The position numbers and the translations under genes are program-made. 64,000 nt of DNA from the NCBI GenBank assembly GCA_015956445.1, contig WIUZ02000003.1:1116001-1180000 (forward strand), written 5' to 3'. Positions within the stretch are counted from its first letter, which is position 1; every line of letters begins with the position of its first letter. This document shows positions 35,225 to 46,583 of this stretch, one piece after another. Origin of the DNA: Thelephora terrestris (Eukaryota > Basidiomycota > Agaricomycetes > Thelephorales > Thelephoraceae). The notes beneath the pieces are model-generated. The model was not told the origin of the DNA. It did no database searches and saw only the letters and a list, made by a program, of their open reading frames with translations.

Positions 35225-38058
35225 TCAGAGCTGGAACCGGAGGCGCATAAAAGTCTGTACATATGTATGTTCTGGCCCAAAGTTGGCACCATGTATAGCG
35301 GGTTCCTGTGCAGACTCAGACATCACCCCACAATAATGGGAAGTAGCCCAACTCACATCCATGGACAGCGTCTCCTCCTGGTCTGGAAGCTCCCCTTCAT
35401 ATGTGTCGAGCGTTGAAGAAATCGGATGGGAAAGTGTTGCCCAAGATAAGGATGCTTCGGCCAAGCACCGAAGCACATCTTGGAGCATTGGGCGGTCCGG
35501 CGGTCTAGGTGCCCAACAATGGCTCAACATTCCCCACACATTATTTGTGAGCCACGCCACATCCGGACGTTTCGGGCGTTCACCGTCGGTAACTTTCCGT
35601 ATGACGACAATATCCCAATCATCCACAAAAGGAACCTGACCGCTGAGTACCTCAAGTATCACCATTCCCAATGCATAACGATCTGACTCCTCCGTCGGCC
35701 AACTGTCCTTGAAACCGAACCTCTCTGGATAGAGGAGCTCCGGACTCATCCAACGTGCGGTTCCGCGTATGCTTGTAGTTGAGGTTGTGGGATTCGCGGG
35801 ATCTCGGGCGAAGGTTAGAAGTCCAAAATCCGCCAAGCGCGCAACGCGGTTTTGGTCGATAAGGATGTTTGCCTTTATGAAAGCAAGTTAGGCACCAGGA
35901 CAGTTACCAACGGTCCAAATCATACCCCCTTTAGATCCCCATGTATCACTTCCTGCTTGTGCAGATACATTAACCCGATGGTGACACCTTTGAGCTACCA
36001 GGAGGGTTATCAATGATGGGTGCAGTTGACAGTGGAAAGTAACCCTACAAGCTCGAACCGATTCTCATTCTTATGGTTTTTGACAAATTCACCGATGCTC
36101 TCATTGACCATCCACTTCGATACCATTCCAAAGCGCCGCTCGTTCATTATTGCTCCCAACAACGGGAGCACGTTTGGATGGTGGAGAGTCTTCCACAAGA
36201 TGACTTCCTTGAAAAAATTCTACAGTCATAATCAGCACCGTCATTTACACCGTTGGAAGGCATCAGATAGTGACGTACACGTTTGATCTTCCCAAGGTCG
36301 CTCGTCTGTGATACTTTCAGAATCTTCACTGCGACCATGCTACCTCGATATTCAACTTTCCACACATCGGCATAACCGCCATTGCAGTGTGGCTCAATTG
36401 GCCAGTCTTCGGGAAGCTGGATTTGCAGTGACTTTGGAAGCAACGCTTGCTGACCACAGATTGTGCGCAGAGCTCCCAGACACCCCCTCCGATGCTGTGG
36501 CGCCAGCGTATTTAACAGCTAAATCGGAAAGGTGAGGAAAATCAACTCCAAGTCACTGGGTCTGGGATGAAAGGGTAGAGGGGTACCTTATCTATCTCAT
36601 CAACAAGGGACTGGGCGTCGTCTTGGGGGAGGCGCCTGGATACCTCGGTATTGTTGTAGTACATGATCAAGGAGATGCGCTCATCCATGGTGAGGGTGAG
36701 ATCGGTCAAGCGCTTCCAGACTGGAACGCCTTTACTGTGAGGGAAGGGTCAGGTCGACATGCGCGCGATTCCAAGAGCTGAAACTAACAAGCCGCATGAA
36801 ACTATTAGTGCGTGTGGACGCAGGCTGGCTTCCCCATCCCAACACTGTTCTATCAATTTCCATATCTCGTTAGTCAAAGTAGGGTGGGCTGGCCGCGGTG
36901 GACGCTCGCCACGCTCGACTGCCGATAAAGCTTCGTGAGGTGGTTTGTCACTAAACGGGGCGGCACCAGTGAAAGCCTTTGCTCAAACCAACGACACTTC
37001 GTCATCTTTTAGCTTCGAGCGCTGATTATATGGAACGGACCTCGATTGTGACCCCGGCCAACGAGAAAATATCTGTCTCCTTGCTATATGTCCCACCGCC
37101 TAAGATCTCTGGTGCTATCCACCTCACACTCTGATTATCCTCAATCCAGATACTCCGCATCGAACCCAGGTCTTGGGTAACCATGGAAAGGCCAAAGTCT
37201 GTGATCCGTGCGCGATCGTACTGATCAACGAGGATGTTCGACTAGCTAGGCGTGAATACGGTGGTTAAGGAGACTTGAAACAATAACATACGCCCTTGAG
37301 GTCTCCGTGGATCACATTGCAAGAATGGAGATAGCTGAGGCCTTCGGCGACGTCGGATAACTGATGAGGGAGTCAGCACGTCGCACAGCGCGGTGGTAGA
37401 AGGGGTGCTCACGAGAGAGAGTATGTCCGCACCTGGGTGCTTTGAGATGTACCGTGGAAGGTCTCCACCCGACATCCACTCCGAAATGAGTTCGAGAGGT
37501 TCCAGGGTCACACCCAGAAGGGGGACGATGTTTGGATGTGCCGAGCGCTTCGATATCACGGCTACCTTACGGAAGGCCTATGGGAGTTGTGAGACTGTCG
37601 AGATCGAGGACACGTGGCATCAGTACACACCTCCTTGACCTTGTGTGGGTCTCCCCCAGAATACATCCTCACACGTCTGATCCGTACTTTCGAACCATTG
37701 AATGACCCCTTATATACACACCCCAGAAGGGGCTCGGAAAGGGTCCACGATTTTGGTAACACATCCTTAGTGCCGCATATCTTCCTGAGTTCACGCAAGG
37801 ATTCCTGGAATAAGGGGATCGCATAATCGGAAATACCGATGAGAACCTTCACCGACCTTTCAGCGCAGTACGGGGGAAAACGATATGGAGGCTCACGCTA
37901 TCCAAATACTCGACGAGCGACGTCAAAGTCTCGCTTCGTAGACCCGGCAAGGCGTCGCGATACGCGTCCCCACAAAGGAATTCGAGGAGCTGTTCAGGAA
38001 ACTGTGGCGAAGCCTTGTCAAAGCTGTGGAGTTGTTGTAAGGGATTGTACGGTGGCAT
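35225..38058 (-). CDS. Gene J: tandem pseudokinase-kinase (TKL)
   Basis: Start at 38058 (MPPYNPLQQLHSFDK), with 38073 as an alternative. Module 1 (38058-36800): PQFPEQLLEFLCGDAY, LRKICGTKDVLPKSWTL, glycine loop shortened to LLGCVYKG, beta3 VRIRRVRM (Lys replaced by Arg), NVIHGDLKG, ITDFGLSM, WIAPEI. Module 2 (36720-35225): MDERISLIMYYNN, RLPQDDAQSLVDEIDK, LRTICGQQALLPKSLQI, NGGYADVWK, VAVKILK, EVIHGDLKG, ADFGLLT, RWMSPELL, YALGMVILEV, GERPKRPD; all key residues are kept. So here the first domain is the likely pseudokinase and the second the likely active kinase, the reverse of E and I. The tail ends MRLRFQL at 35225. Introns of about 50-70 nt, including after both HGDLKG motifs. Confidence 0.8.
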
Positions 38059-39112
38059 GGGGTGAATGGTCAAGGAGATTAGTAACTCGGGCGATTAGCC
38101 AGTGTTAGTCAAGTGCCTCGCGTCTTCCTCGAGGCAAATGAACGTGAAGCGCCGGACAGCGGATACGACAGGTGATCAACCGGATAAGGGAGTTGGACGT
38201 CACGGCAACCGACGGCAACGGCGATTTCCCCGGGCAAGCGGCAGCGTATAGCAAGTGGTCTTGGCAAGAGACTCGGTCAAGAAGATGCTTGTGTGTATCG
38301 GTGAGGTGAAAGCAGATACTTCGGCCACTGACCAACAATTTTACGTCGGACCAAATCTCAACGTGAGCGCCACTATGCTCTCTTTGGTATTGTCCTTTTT
38401 ACCTCTCCCGCCTTTTTCTGTAACATATCCCAGCCGCGTATTGCAACGCGGATTTGAAAAACAGTGAGAAGTGTTGGCTGGTCCTCCACGTGGTTTGTAA
38501 TGCGGGAAACAGGGAGTCCTCCCATATCGAATAATTGCGATGCACACAAGCTGTCAAAGACGAGTTGCTTGATCATTCACGTAAATGCTGAAGCAATTTG
38601 GACGAATGTGTCAGGCCCTTTGAGAATCCTCTCGCCGAGCCCAGTTGCTGGTCAGGGTGCGCCTTGTACGATGCGCTAGCTACAACACCTGGTGAATTAT
38701 AGGTCGGAAGGAAGACATACGCGCAACATAGCTAGACAAAAGATAAATCACAGAGGTGAGTCTCGGCTTTACCACCTCAGCTGAATGACGAGCCAGCCAC
38801 TATTGTCGATGAGCCACGATCCATCCCTTTTTAGTTCCAGTGTATGGGTGGCTGCGTTGAAACCATCAGGTCAGGAGTGCCTACACCGACGCATCATGGG
38901 GTGGGGATGTTCGAAGACGTACTATTGCCACTCTGTCCCAAGTCAATGAAATTTTGGACCGTGAACCACACACCACCTATATACCCGCGGTCGCGTTTTT
39001 GGGAATTTCGCGAGTTGAAAACGCCAAATCTAATGCTGGACGTCTTTCTGACATTTCTGATATAATGCAGGGAAGGTGGTGGGTTTAACGGACTTGGAGG
39101 AGTTTGAATGAC
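38059..39112. other. Intergenic, no supported gene
   Basis: Short open stretches only, none with recognisable motifs or intron support. Confidence 0.4.
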
Positions 39113-39367
39113 TTACACGGTAAAGCTTTCATCCCAACGAGGAGAGCTTTCCTCAGTAACGGCGGTCGTTTCGAACGTGGTGTTCTCATCCACCGCAATC
39201 AATACATATGGTTGTACAGTGGAGAAAAATCTCGGGGGGAGGCCATATGCGCGAACGACTACGGAGGGAGATATGAGGAGCGCATCCTTGAGGGTGAAGT
39301 CGGGTGGTCGGAGATACCTGTGATCGTGAGGCGCGTCCTGGGGCAGAAGTCGTGTGAACGAGAGCAC
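39113..39367 (-). pseudogene. C2-domain fragment
   Basis: One exon-sized stretch reads as the first half of a C2 (calcium/lipid-binding) domain: SPSVVVRAYGLPPRFF, QPYVLIAVDENTTFETTAV and SSPRWDESFTV, with a GTAAGT donor immediately after. No matching second half was found downstream (38800-39060), and no clear upstream exon. Probably an orphan or decayed gene piece. In Agaricomycetes such C2 blocks occur in HECT-type ligases and in uncharacterised proteins. Confidence 0.5.
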
Positions 39368-39943
39368 AGCACATAGGTAACGACGGATAGGTGCTTACGA
39401 GGACATTGGATAAGGACGATGGGAGAGACAGGGCTTCAGGACTTCGAGCTTGTAGGTCTCGAAGCCTCACATGCACACATCACGCGTGGCCGTGCGCCAA
39501 TGGCAGTGGGGGATGCACGTTGCCCGCTGTCATCGATTCATCCGCCATCATCCGCTGTCTTGCCAAACGCCCCGATGTTAAGGCAAGAAACCGACGATGT
39601 ACCAAACGGAATCTTTCGCTCCCTCCACCTCTTAACAGAGAGACGCATGGGAATGGACGGTAAGACTTGAATGTTGTGCCTACCAGCTGGCTGTCCGATT
39701 CACGTCTTCGTCATCCGCTCCATTCCCACTACGCGCCCTTGCTCGACTTCAACCCGCTTATGGATCTTGCCAACGGAGGGCCCACACGCCAAGCCTTGCA
39801 TGTCAGATGGAATGTTGGCAAGGGCGATGTTTATTGCGCCCTGAAACGGTACGGTTCTTTCATGTTGGCTGTGACGAAATGAATCCCAACTTTGGAGATT
39901 TTCTCTAGGATCCCACGCCTGGCTGTGTAATTAAAAAATGGTA

Positions 39944-40222
39944 TCACAAGAAACCTAAGACCTCGTATCCCCTGTCCAAAAAGTCTCGCAGGGAATCATT
40001 CAGTACGGCGGTCGTGCTCAGCGACTTGTGGAAGCGCTCGGATTTGGCTTGAAGTTGTCACACGAGCTGTCACACGGGATATAAGAAGGACTCGGTGGTC
40101 GCTCCAGGGATGACCACATACATATCGTCCCAACTCTGCAGGGTGACATGGGAACTTGCTTGTAGTCTGGCCCATAGTAGTACAATCCACACCGTGATTT
40201 CCTGTCCATCGAAGCGATAGAA
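39944..40222 (-). CDS. Small unrecognised ORF, possible two-exon gene 3' end
   Basis: One frame reads FDGQEITVWIVLLWARL, then SWDDMYVVIPGATTESFLYP, and with a short intron (GTGTGACAGC...TTCAAG, about 28 nt) continues KSERFHKSLSTTAVLNDSLR and DFLDRGYEVLGFL before a stop at 39944. The alternation of polar and hydrophobic residues looks like real protein. The 5' end would overlap the start of gene L on the other strand. No family recognised. Confidence 0.3.
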
Positions 40223-40627
40223 TATTCACCGGAACATTGGGGCTGCACTCACGGAGCTGGCTCCAGTTCGCAGGACACGACCCTGTGGCGGTGGAGAGTT
40301 TGGGGGATTAGTAAATCCAGCGTTGCTTAGACGGCCCGAGGGGGAGGGGATTCAAGTGCCAGAGTAAGTGGTAAGCACAAGTCGCCGTAGGGTAGACCCA
40401 CGCTCGTCCGTAGTGCGGAAGGTAGCGAATGGGTCAATCGAGAGTCGAACGCATGGCAGGCCAAATTCTGCACCTGCCACTCCGGAGTTGAAAACGACAA
40501 AGGAAACGAGCAAAAGTCCTGAGACACAAGGCTGAAAGTAGGAGCCTGACCATGACCCATCGTGCGTCCAGTCGCCTCGTGCCCGCATTCCGTCTCGTGC
40601 ACCGACGCTCGCTGAAGGGACCGGCTC

Positions 40628-43600
40628 ATGGCCACGGACAGCTCCATCGAGACGCTGCTGCGGTTGGACAGGTCATCATCCCAGTTTCCTGGCCAACTCT
40701 CCGATATTCTCGCTAGAAGAGAATTCGACGAAACCGTTCAAAGCCTTGGAGCAGAAGATCTAAGGCGAACCGTCGAGTATCTGGACGAAGTACTACGGTC
40801 TTTCCGCTGTTACGGTTGCTATTCCACTGAACCCGTCATAGGCCCTGGATTGTTTGCCCCCCGCCGGTTTTACCTTCAAGCGGACTCATCGTAAACTCCG
40901 GGGAATCTGTGTCTCTCGGATGCTCCTACCGCCATCACACGTACTCTTGGACGAAGCTCTCAAAACTGAAATACACCCCTTCTCCTCTGGCGGTTTTTCT
41001 GACGTATACAAGGGGACATATGACGGTCGGCAGGTGTGTGTCAAGAAACTGAGGATCGCCCCCGACAGCAGCTCGGACCGGGCCAAAAAGGGGGGTACTT
41101 ACCGCTACCATTCTCAATTGTTCATTGTCTGATAACTCGAGCAGATACTTTTCTGGGAAGTCGTGCCGTGGAAGCGGCTGATACATCCCAATATTGTCCC
41201 ATTCATAGGCGTGAAAATTGACCCACCCCAAATCGCGTCAGAGTTAATGCCCCACGGAAACTTGACGACTTACATCAAATCGAACCCGCAAAAAGATCGA
41301 GTCTCTCTCGTGAGCACCTCTTCGTGCCTACCCAACGTGTCACCTCAACTTTCGTCAGTTGGTCGACATCACAAATGGCCTCGATTACCTCCACTCTCAC
41401 GGCGTGATCCATGGAGATCTGAAGGGGGTGAGTGCCTACGAATACCCGTTAATGGCGTCCCTCACAGACGTCCTACAGCCGAACATACTTGTGGATGGTT
41501 CTGGCCACGCGCGGATCACAGATTTCGGCCTCGCTCAAGATACCTTAGGCCTTGTTTTTATGGCAGAAGGTCAGAGTCCACGGTGGACTGCACCGGAAAT
41601 CTTAGCGGAGACCGGGACCCCGAGTACGGAGGCGGATGTTTTCTCGTTCGGAATGGTCATGGTCGAGGTGTGTCCCAACTCTAAGGCTGTGCGTCCACCT
41701 CAAGTTGACTATCTCTCGCTTCATTCCTGCACAAAGGCATTCACTGGCATGGCTCCGTTCGGTGACCACATTCCCCAGGCAGCAATTGCGGCAATAATAA
41801 GCGGAAAACGCCCCCCGCGACCCACGCACTCGGGTTTGACACATGAGGTGTGGGAATTGATGAATCGGTGTTGGGACCAGCGCCAGCACCATCGTCCGCG
41901 AATGTTGGAGGTATTGCTTGTTTTGGACCCCCTCACTCAGGAACGCACGCATCCTAGTGGTCCACCACCGGTTACCCCTGACGTGCCGTGCAACCTGGTT
42001 TCGGATATCCAACGACGGCTCGAGAATCTCGAGCCGTCGAAAAAGGAGTTCCGACCACTGCTTTATGCACTTCTCAGTCATAAGGACCTAAGGTCACACA
42101 TTGACAGCCTCCGAAAGGACGATATAAAAGGATTCGTAGAGCTCTTGGACGAGGTTGGTAAAGTCGGCATCCACCCAACGGTACTGATATCACTTGACTA
42201 GGCGCTCAGTCACGTCCCGGTCACAGACGACCTCTTCCGAAAGGCTCTACGCAGGCTGCAGAGCACGTGTAGCTACCATGAGGTCCTCCCACAATCTTGC
42301 TTCATTCTGGGCAGAACGCTTTCGAACCGAGGGGTACCATCTGCAGCAGGGGGCTCCGCTGGCCTTCACGAGGGGAGATTTGACGGGAAAAAGGTCTGGA
42401 TCAGGGCTTTGAGGCCGAACGTTCAATGCAAGGTTCGTTCATATGTTGTTTACCCTTTGAAATTGTGGCTGCAACACCTGTCCCGGTAGACATCTTACGG
42501 AGGAGCTGTTGTGTGGAAGAGGCTGCAGCACCCTAACATCGTCTCTTTGATCGGAATCCCCGCGGAGATATCGCCGTTCGAGATGGTTTGCGATTGGATG
42601 GACCATGGTAGTATAACTGAATACGTGGGACAGCACCCAGAGGTAGACCGGATTGGCCTGGTGAGCGAGGAGATCTGTTTCTGCCGTTGTTACTTTTTTC
42701 CAACGCCGTGCATTATAGCTGTGGGATGTGGCAGAGGGCCTTCACCACCTGCACTTGTACAACGTAGTACATGGCAACCTGAAGGGTGTGAGTCGTTTTG
42801 TTTCTCTGTGTCAGACGCTGATCCCGATGAATCCAAAGGCGAATGTCCTGATCGACAAGGATGGGCACGCCCGCCTCACGGACTTTGGCCTAGCATCTGT
42901 TGTTCCCGGGAATCAATCGGACGTCAGTCTCCCGGAAGGTGGCAGGCTGACAACAGCACCAACGTGGGCGGCACCCGAGATTTCGAAGGGGGGGACTGTG
43001 ACCAAAGGAGGGGACGTCTTTGCGTTTGGAATGGTGGCAATTGAGGTGTGTACGAGGGGCTCTCGGGGGATTATTCTTAAACTACTTGCCTTAAATAGAC
43101 GTTTACAGGGGGTTCCCCGCCCCGCAAGTTTTACGATTCTATCTCGACTGGGGAACATCCTGAACGACCAGCAACGTTGCGCGAAGATTTATGGGATTTT
43201 ATGCAAACTTGCTGGAGTCAAGACCCGGGGAAGCGACCAACTTCTTTCGACCTCGTTGACTATTTCCGACCTTCGTGAGACTTTTCTTTTCTCCGTAAAG
43301 TGGTCGATACTTACGCTATGCCTCGAAGGTTTCTGAAGGAACAAGGAACATCGGAGACGCAAACGCTTTCCAGTACGCTATCAGGAGGGACTTGGGCGCA
43401 GGCCGAAGTTCCACAAAGTCCTGAGTGTTCGAGTTCGACGACAGTCAACCCAACGGCGCACGACCCGCGTCTGGAAGTTATGCCCAGGTCGAAAAGATCA
43501 GAGACAGATGCACAGAGACAAGATCCTCGTCTAAAAATCATGCGCAGGCCGAAGAAATCCGAAATCGATTCCCATACAACAGATCCGCGTCTAAAAATCA

Positions 43601-43824
43601 TGCGCAGGCCGAAGAAATCCGAGGTTGATTCGCACACAACAGATTCGCGTCTAAAAATTATGCGCAAGACGAAGAAATCGGAAATGAATTTGCAGACACA
43701 GGATCCACGCCTAGAGATCATGTGCAAGTCGAAGAAGTCCGAAACGAATTCACAGAAACAAGATCCTCGTCTAAAGATGATGCGCAAGTTGAAGAAATTC
43801 GAAGGTGTGGGTGAATATCCGTAG
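40628..43824 (+). CDS. Gene L: tandem kinase-pseudokinase (TKL), twin of gene I
   Basis: Start at 40628 (MATDSSIETLLRLD). Exon 1 ends 40789, exon 2 starts 40842. Module 1: LRGICVSRMLLPPSHVL, SGGFSDVYKG, VCVKKLRI, VIHGDLKG, ITDFGLAQ, RWTAPEI, RPPRPTHSGL, all key residues kept: likely active. Linker with LLSHKDLRSHIDSLRKDD and FVELLDEVGK. Module 2: LQSTCSYHEVLPQSCFI, AAGGSAGLHEG, beta3 VWIRALR (Arg for Lys), VVHGNLKG (Asn for the catalytic Asp, codon 42776-42778), LTDFGLAS, WAAPEI: pseudokinase. An intron at about 43270-43322 joins FRPS to FLKEQGTSETQT and a basic tail of six 20-residue repeats, stop at 43824. Every exon is open and every join has GT...AG ends, so this is the cleanest model in the window. 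All introns lie at the same places as in gene I. Confidence 0.85.
43462..43821 (+). repeat. Six 60-bp coding repeats in the tail of gene L
   Basis: Six units of 20 residues, consensus DPRLKIMRRPKKSEIDSHTT, make up the last 120 residues of gene L. Units 2 and 3 are almost identical and the outer ones more diverged. Strongly basic (KIMRRPKK in each). Absent from gene I. Confidence 0.9.
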
Positions 43825-44356
43825 AATCTACGCTGTGTACACACGAATCCAGATGAATGTCAAAGCTTCGTGAGGAGCTGTCAGGACCCCGACCATTGTG
43901 TCGGGACGTGGATGTTGTCTCTTATCCCCTCACCCGACATCCATAAAATATGACGGCTACTTCAAAGACACTTCTGGGAGGGGTTTGACAAAGCTTTCTC
44001 CTCAACCCGCCATGATCGCAAAAGTTGGCAAGGCCCATACAAGCTGCTTCTGCTCCGTCTCATGGAATCTTCAACGCAGCCCATGAATACACGACCTGAT
44101 AGTTGTGGCAAGCGCACGAAGAACCCGTTGTTGTTACAAAAAAGGAGCTGGGATAGTTGTAACTGTGTAGTACGGATACCAAACGAGAATGCGAGGTTCA
44201 ACCTCGTGTCGGGGGCGTGTGCAAAACGACCGTGTCAATTGCGTGCCGCGCAACTGTGAAGAAAGGAAAAGCAAAAGGGTCGGGCCGACGGTTCTGTTGA
44301 ATGTGTGTCATTTTATCTAAAGAGTAGGTCCGAGATGGTCAGGATGGTACCATCTG
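43825..44356. other. Intergenic between convergent genes L and N
   Basis: No gene, repeat or RNA recognised. Confidence 0.4.
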
Positions 44357-45790
44357 TCAGCGAGCCTCTGGTAGATGTGGCTCATCGTTGGGAACCATTC
44401 TTTTGCCATCTTCCTGCTGGCTGGAACGCGAACCCTGGAGCTCCCGATGCACTTTCTCGATGGTGGGCCTCTTGGATCGTTCGGGAACCCAACAAGACTC
44501 TAACATCCTCCGTATCTCATCAGGTAACTCCCCGACCGCGGCGGCTTCAACGCCAAACGGCGGGGTGCCATTCGAAATTCGCATGCACAGCGGACCCTCC
44601 CCAGTGATTCCACGGTACGGCTCAACCCTAACGAGTACCTGAGAATGGGGAGGTGGTGTCAATTACTACCATGGGCTCTGATACCGGAAGAACGCACCTC
44701 GTATGCCGTGATCGCGAAGGAGTGAACGTCGGACTCTTTTCCAGTAGAGCTATCTTTCACCTGTTCTAGTGCCATGTAACGAGTACCGCCTTGTTGCCGG
44801 GTGGCGGTGCGACTTTGCGACGCAAGGAGGGAGTTGTTAATAATCTCCGCGATCCCGAAGTCTCCGATGCATGCTACGCCCTGGCCCGTGATCAAAATGT
44901 TCCGCTGGGCATGGAATTCCACCGTTAGCACGAGCACATAGTCAAGGAACCGTGTTCGCTCACTGGGTGAATACGACCGTGTATAATGTCCAGCGAATGA
45001 AGGTACTCCAGGCCACATGCAGCGTTTGATAACTGTCGAAAGTGATATCAGCTCGTTTGATTCCAGCGATTCCGGAAGTCGCCCACCAGGAGTATTCTGT
45101 CAACAACCTGGTGCTCCTGGGTGTATTCCTTGATATTTCCCGACATCCGGGAGGTGACCAAACCAAACGGAGGAATTACGTCGGAAACTCCTAGTAAAGG
45201 GAGCACGTTGGGATGCGAAACGTTCTTCCACCGCACTACGAGACCGTAAACCGCCTGGAATAATTCGATGTCAAGCCGCTATCTTGCCAAAAGGAATATC
45301 TACCTACCCCTTTGAATGCCTGCTGGTTCTCGTCATGTCTAAAAACCTTGATGCATATATCACTTTCCCCAGCCTGTCCCGTTTTCTCGAGTTTCCCCGT
45401 CTTCCAAAGTACCTTCACCCTGAACCTTTTGAATATTCCCGTTTCCCCGATTTTTCCAGTCCTGATATCAGGAACTGTGCGGTTCAATGGCTCCCCGAGT
45501 CTTACGTTGGATATGATGTACGATTTAGGGAGGACGGCTTGTTCGCGACAAACTTTAATCAATACACGGAGACAATTTTCTTCCTCCCCTTCATCCCGAG
45601 TTTTCGCCATGAGCTAGGAATTTGAAACCTCAGAGTGTGCCGATGAATTTGCAAGGGTCGATTGTACCTCGTTGAGTCTTTCCACTAACCGTTTGGCTTC
45701 GGTCTTGTTGGCAATCGATCTGCTCTTTAATTCGAGTGCATCTATTGTAGCGCGGAAGGAGTTTCCCCCTCTTTTCTTTGCCCCGAACAT
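44357..45790 (-). CDS. Gene N: single-module TKL pseudokinase
   Basis: Start at 45790 (MFGAKKRGGNSF), matching the start of gene G; 45889 is an upstream alternative. An in-frame TAG at about 45615 is removed by a 45-nt intron (GTTTCAAATT...GGGGAG) joining SSAHSE to EENCLRVL. Then LIKVCREQAVLPKSYII, a longer than usual Gly/Lys-rich stretch before beta3 (SDICIKVFRH), PNVLPLLGVSDVIPPFGLV, LSNAACGLEYLHSLDIIHGR. HGD reads HGR and is followed by IHP/RNILI; DFG is kept (IGDFGI); APE reads ALE. End LPEAR at 44357. Loss of the catalytic Asp with DFG retained, shared with gene C, marks this class as pseudokinases. Introns lie after HGRIHP and before VLVRVEPY, as in its relatives. Confidence 0.8.
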
Positions 45791-46583
45791 TTCGAGAAAT
45801 GGAGAAGATGATGTAGGATGAGATGATCTTGGATTCCCAGTGTGGACGTTGCTGAGGCAGTGGCGAGAAGATTGAGAATTTGGCAGCATCCTTGTAATAT
45901 ATTCTCGGCCACGCCTGGGACGCATTGAGAACTCGTGACATGTAATAGACTAGAATCCGCAAAGTTTAGGGACGTCTACGCGTGGTCACTCCTAAGATAT
46001 GTGAAACGTACGCAGATATTGACAGGTTTCCATTCACTGAGGCCACATGCCGCTCCCACCTGCAAGGACACCCTCAGCTGTAACGCTGGGGTTCAAGGCA
46101 ATTCGGTCAAAACGAAATCAACCTTGGTAGCCTGGAGTTTTCGAGGGCCGCGCAAATGGAACGCCGCTTTCGCTTTCAGGCGATGAACAAAGTCAATCGC
46201 GAGATCGAAGATGGAGGGCCCGAGGACTACTGTCGTGGTACGACCAAAGCGGCAGTCAGCGGTCAGCGCTCCAGCCAAATTCCAGCCAAACTGAATTGAT
46301 TACATAATTTTTGATGCCGCTTTGGTTGTGTGGCTACAGTATGCTTTGTATACCTTGCAGTATTGTCTGGTGTGGGCCCCATGTCGTTCCGGTGTCATAT
46401 CTGCAGATCGAAATACCGTTGACAGGTTCTCGGCCTTCGATAGTTCAAACCCTCTTATCGATTTCACGAATATGACAATATGCCCCCCTCGTGGATTGCG
46501 TGAGGTTTCTGGTAGGCACATCTATACTTATGTAGTTGTATTGAGTGCATTTTGTGGCGCGTGGGGTGTAAACCTTTGATTCG

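Noticed and set aside
40327-40647. 106-codon minus-strand frame overlapping the start of gene L
   Set aside because: Its N-terminal part is antisense to gene L exon 1 and the remainder has no support.
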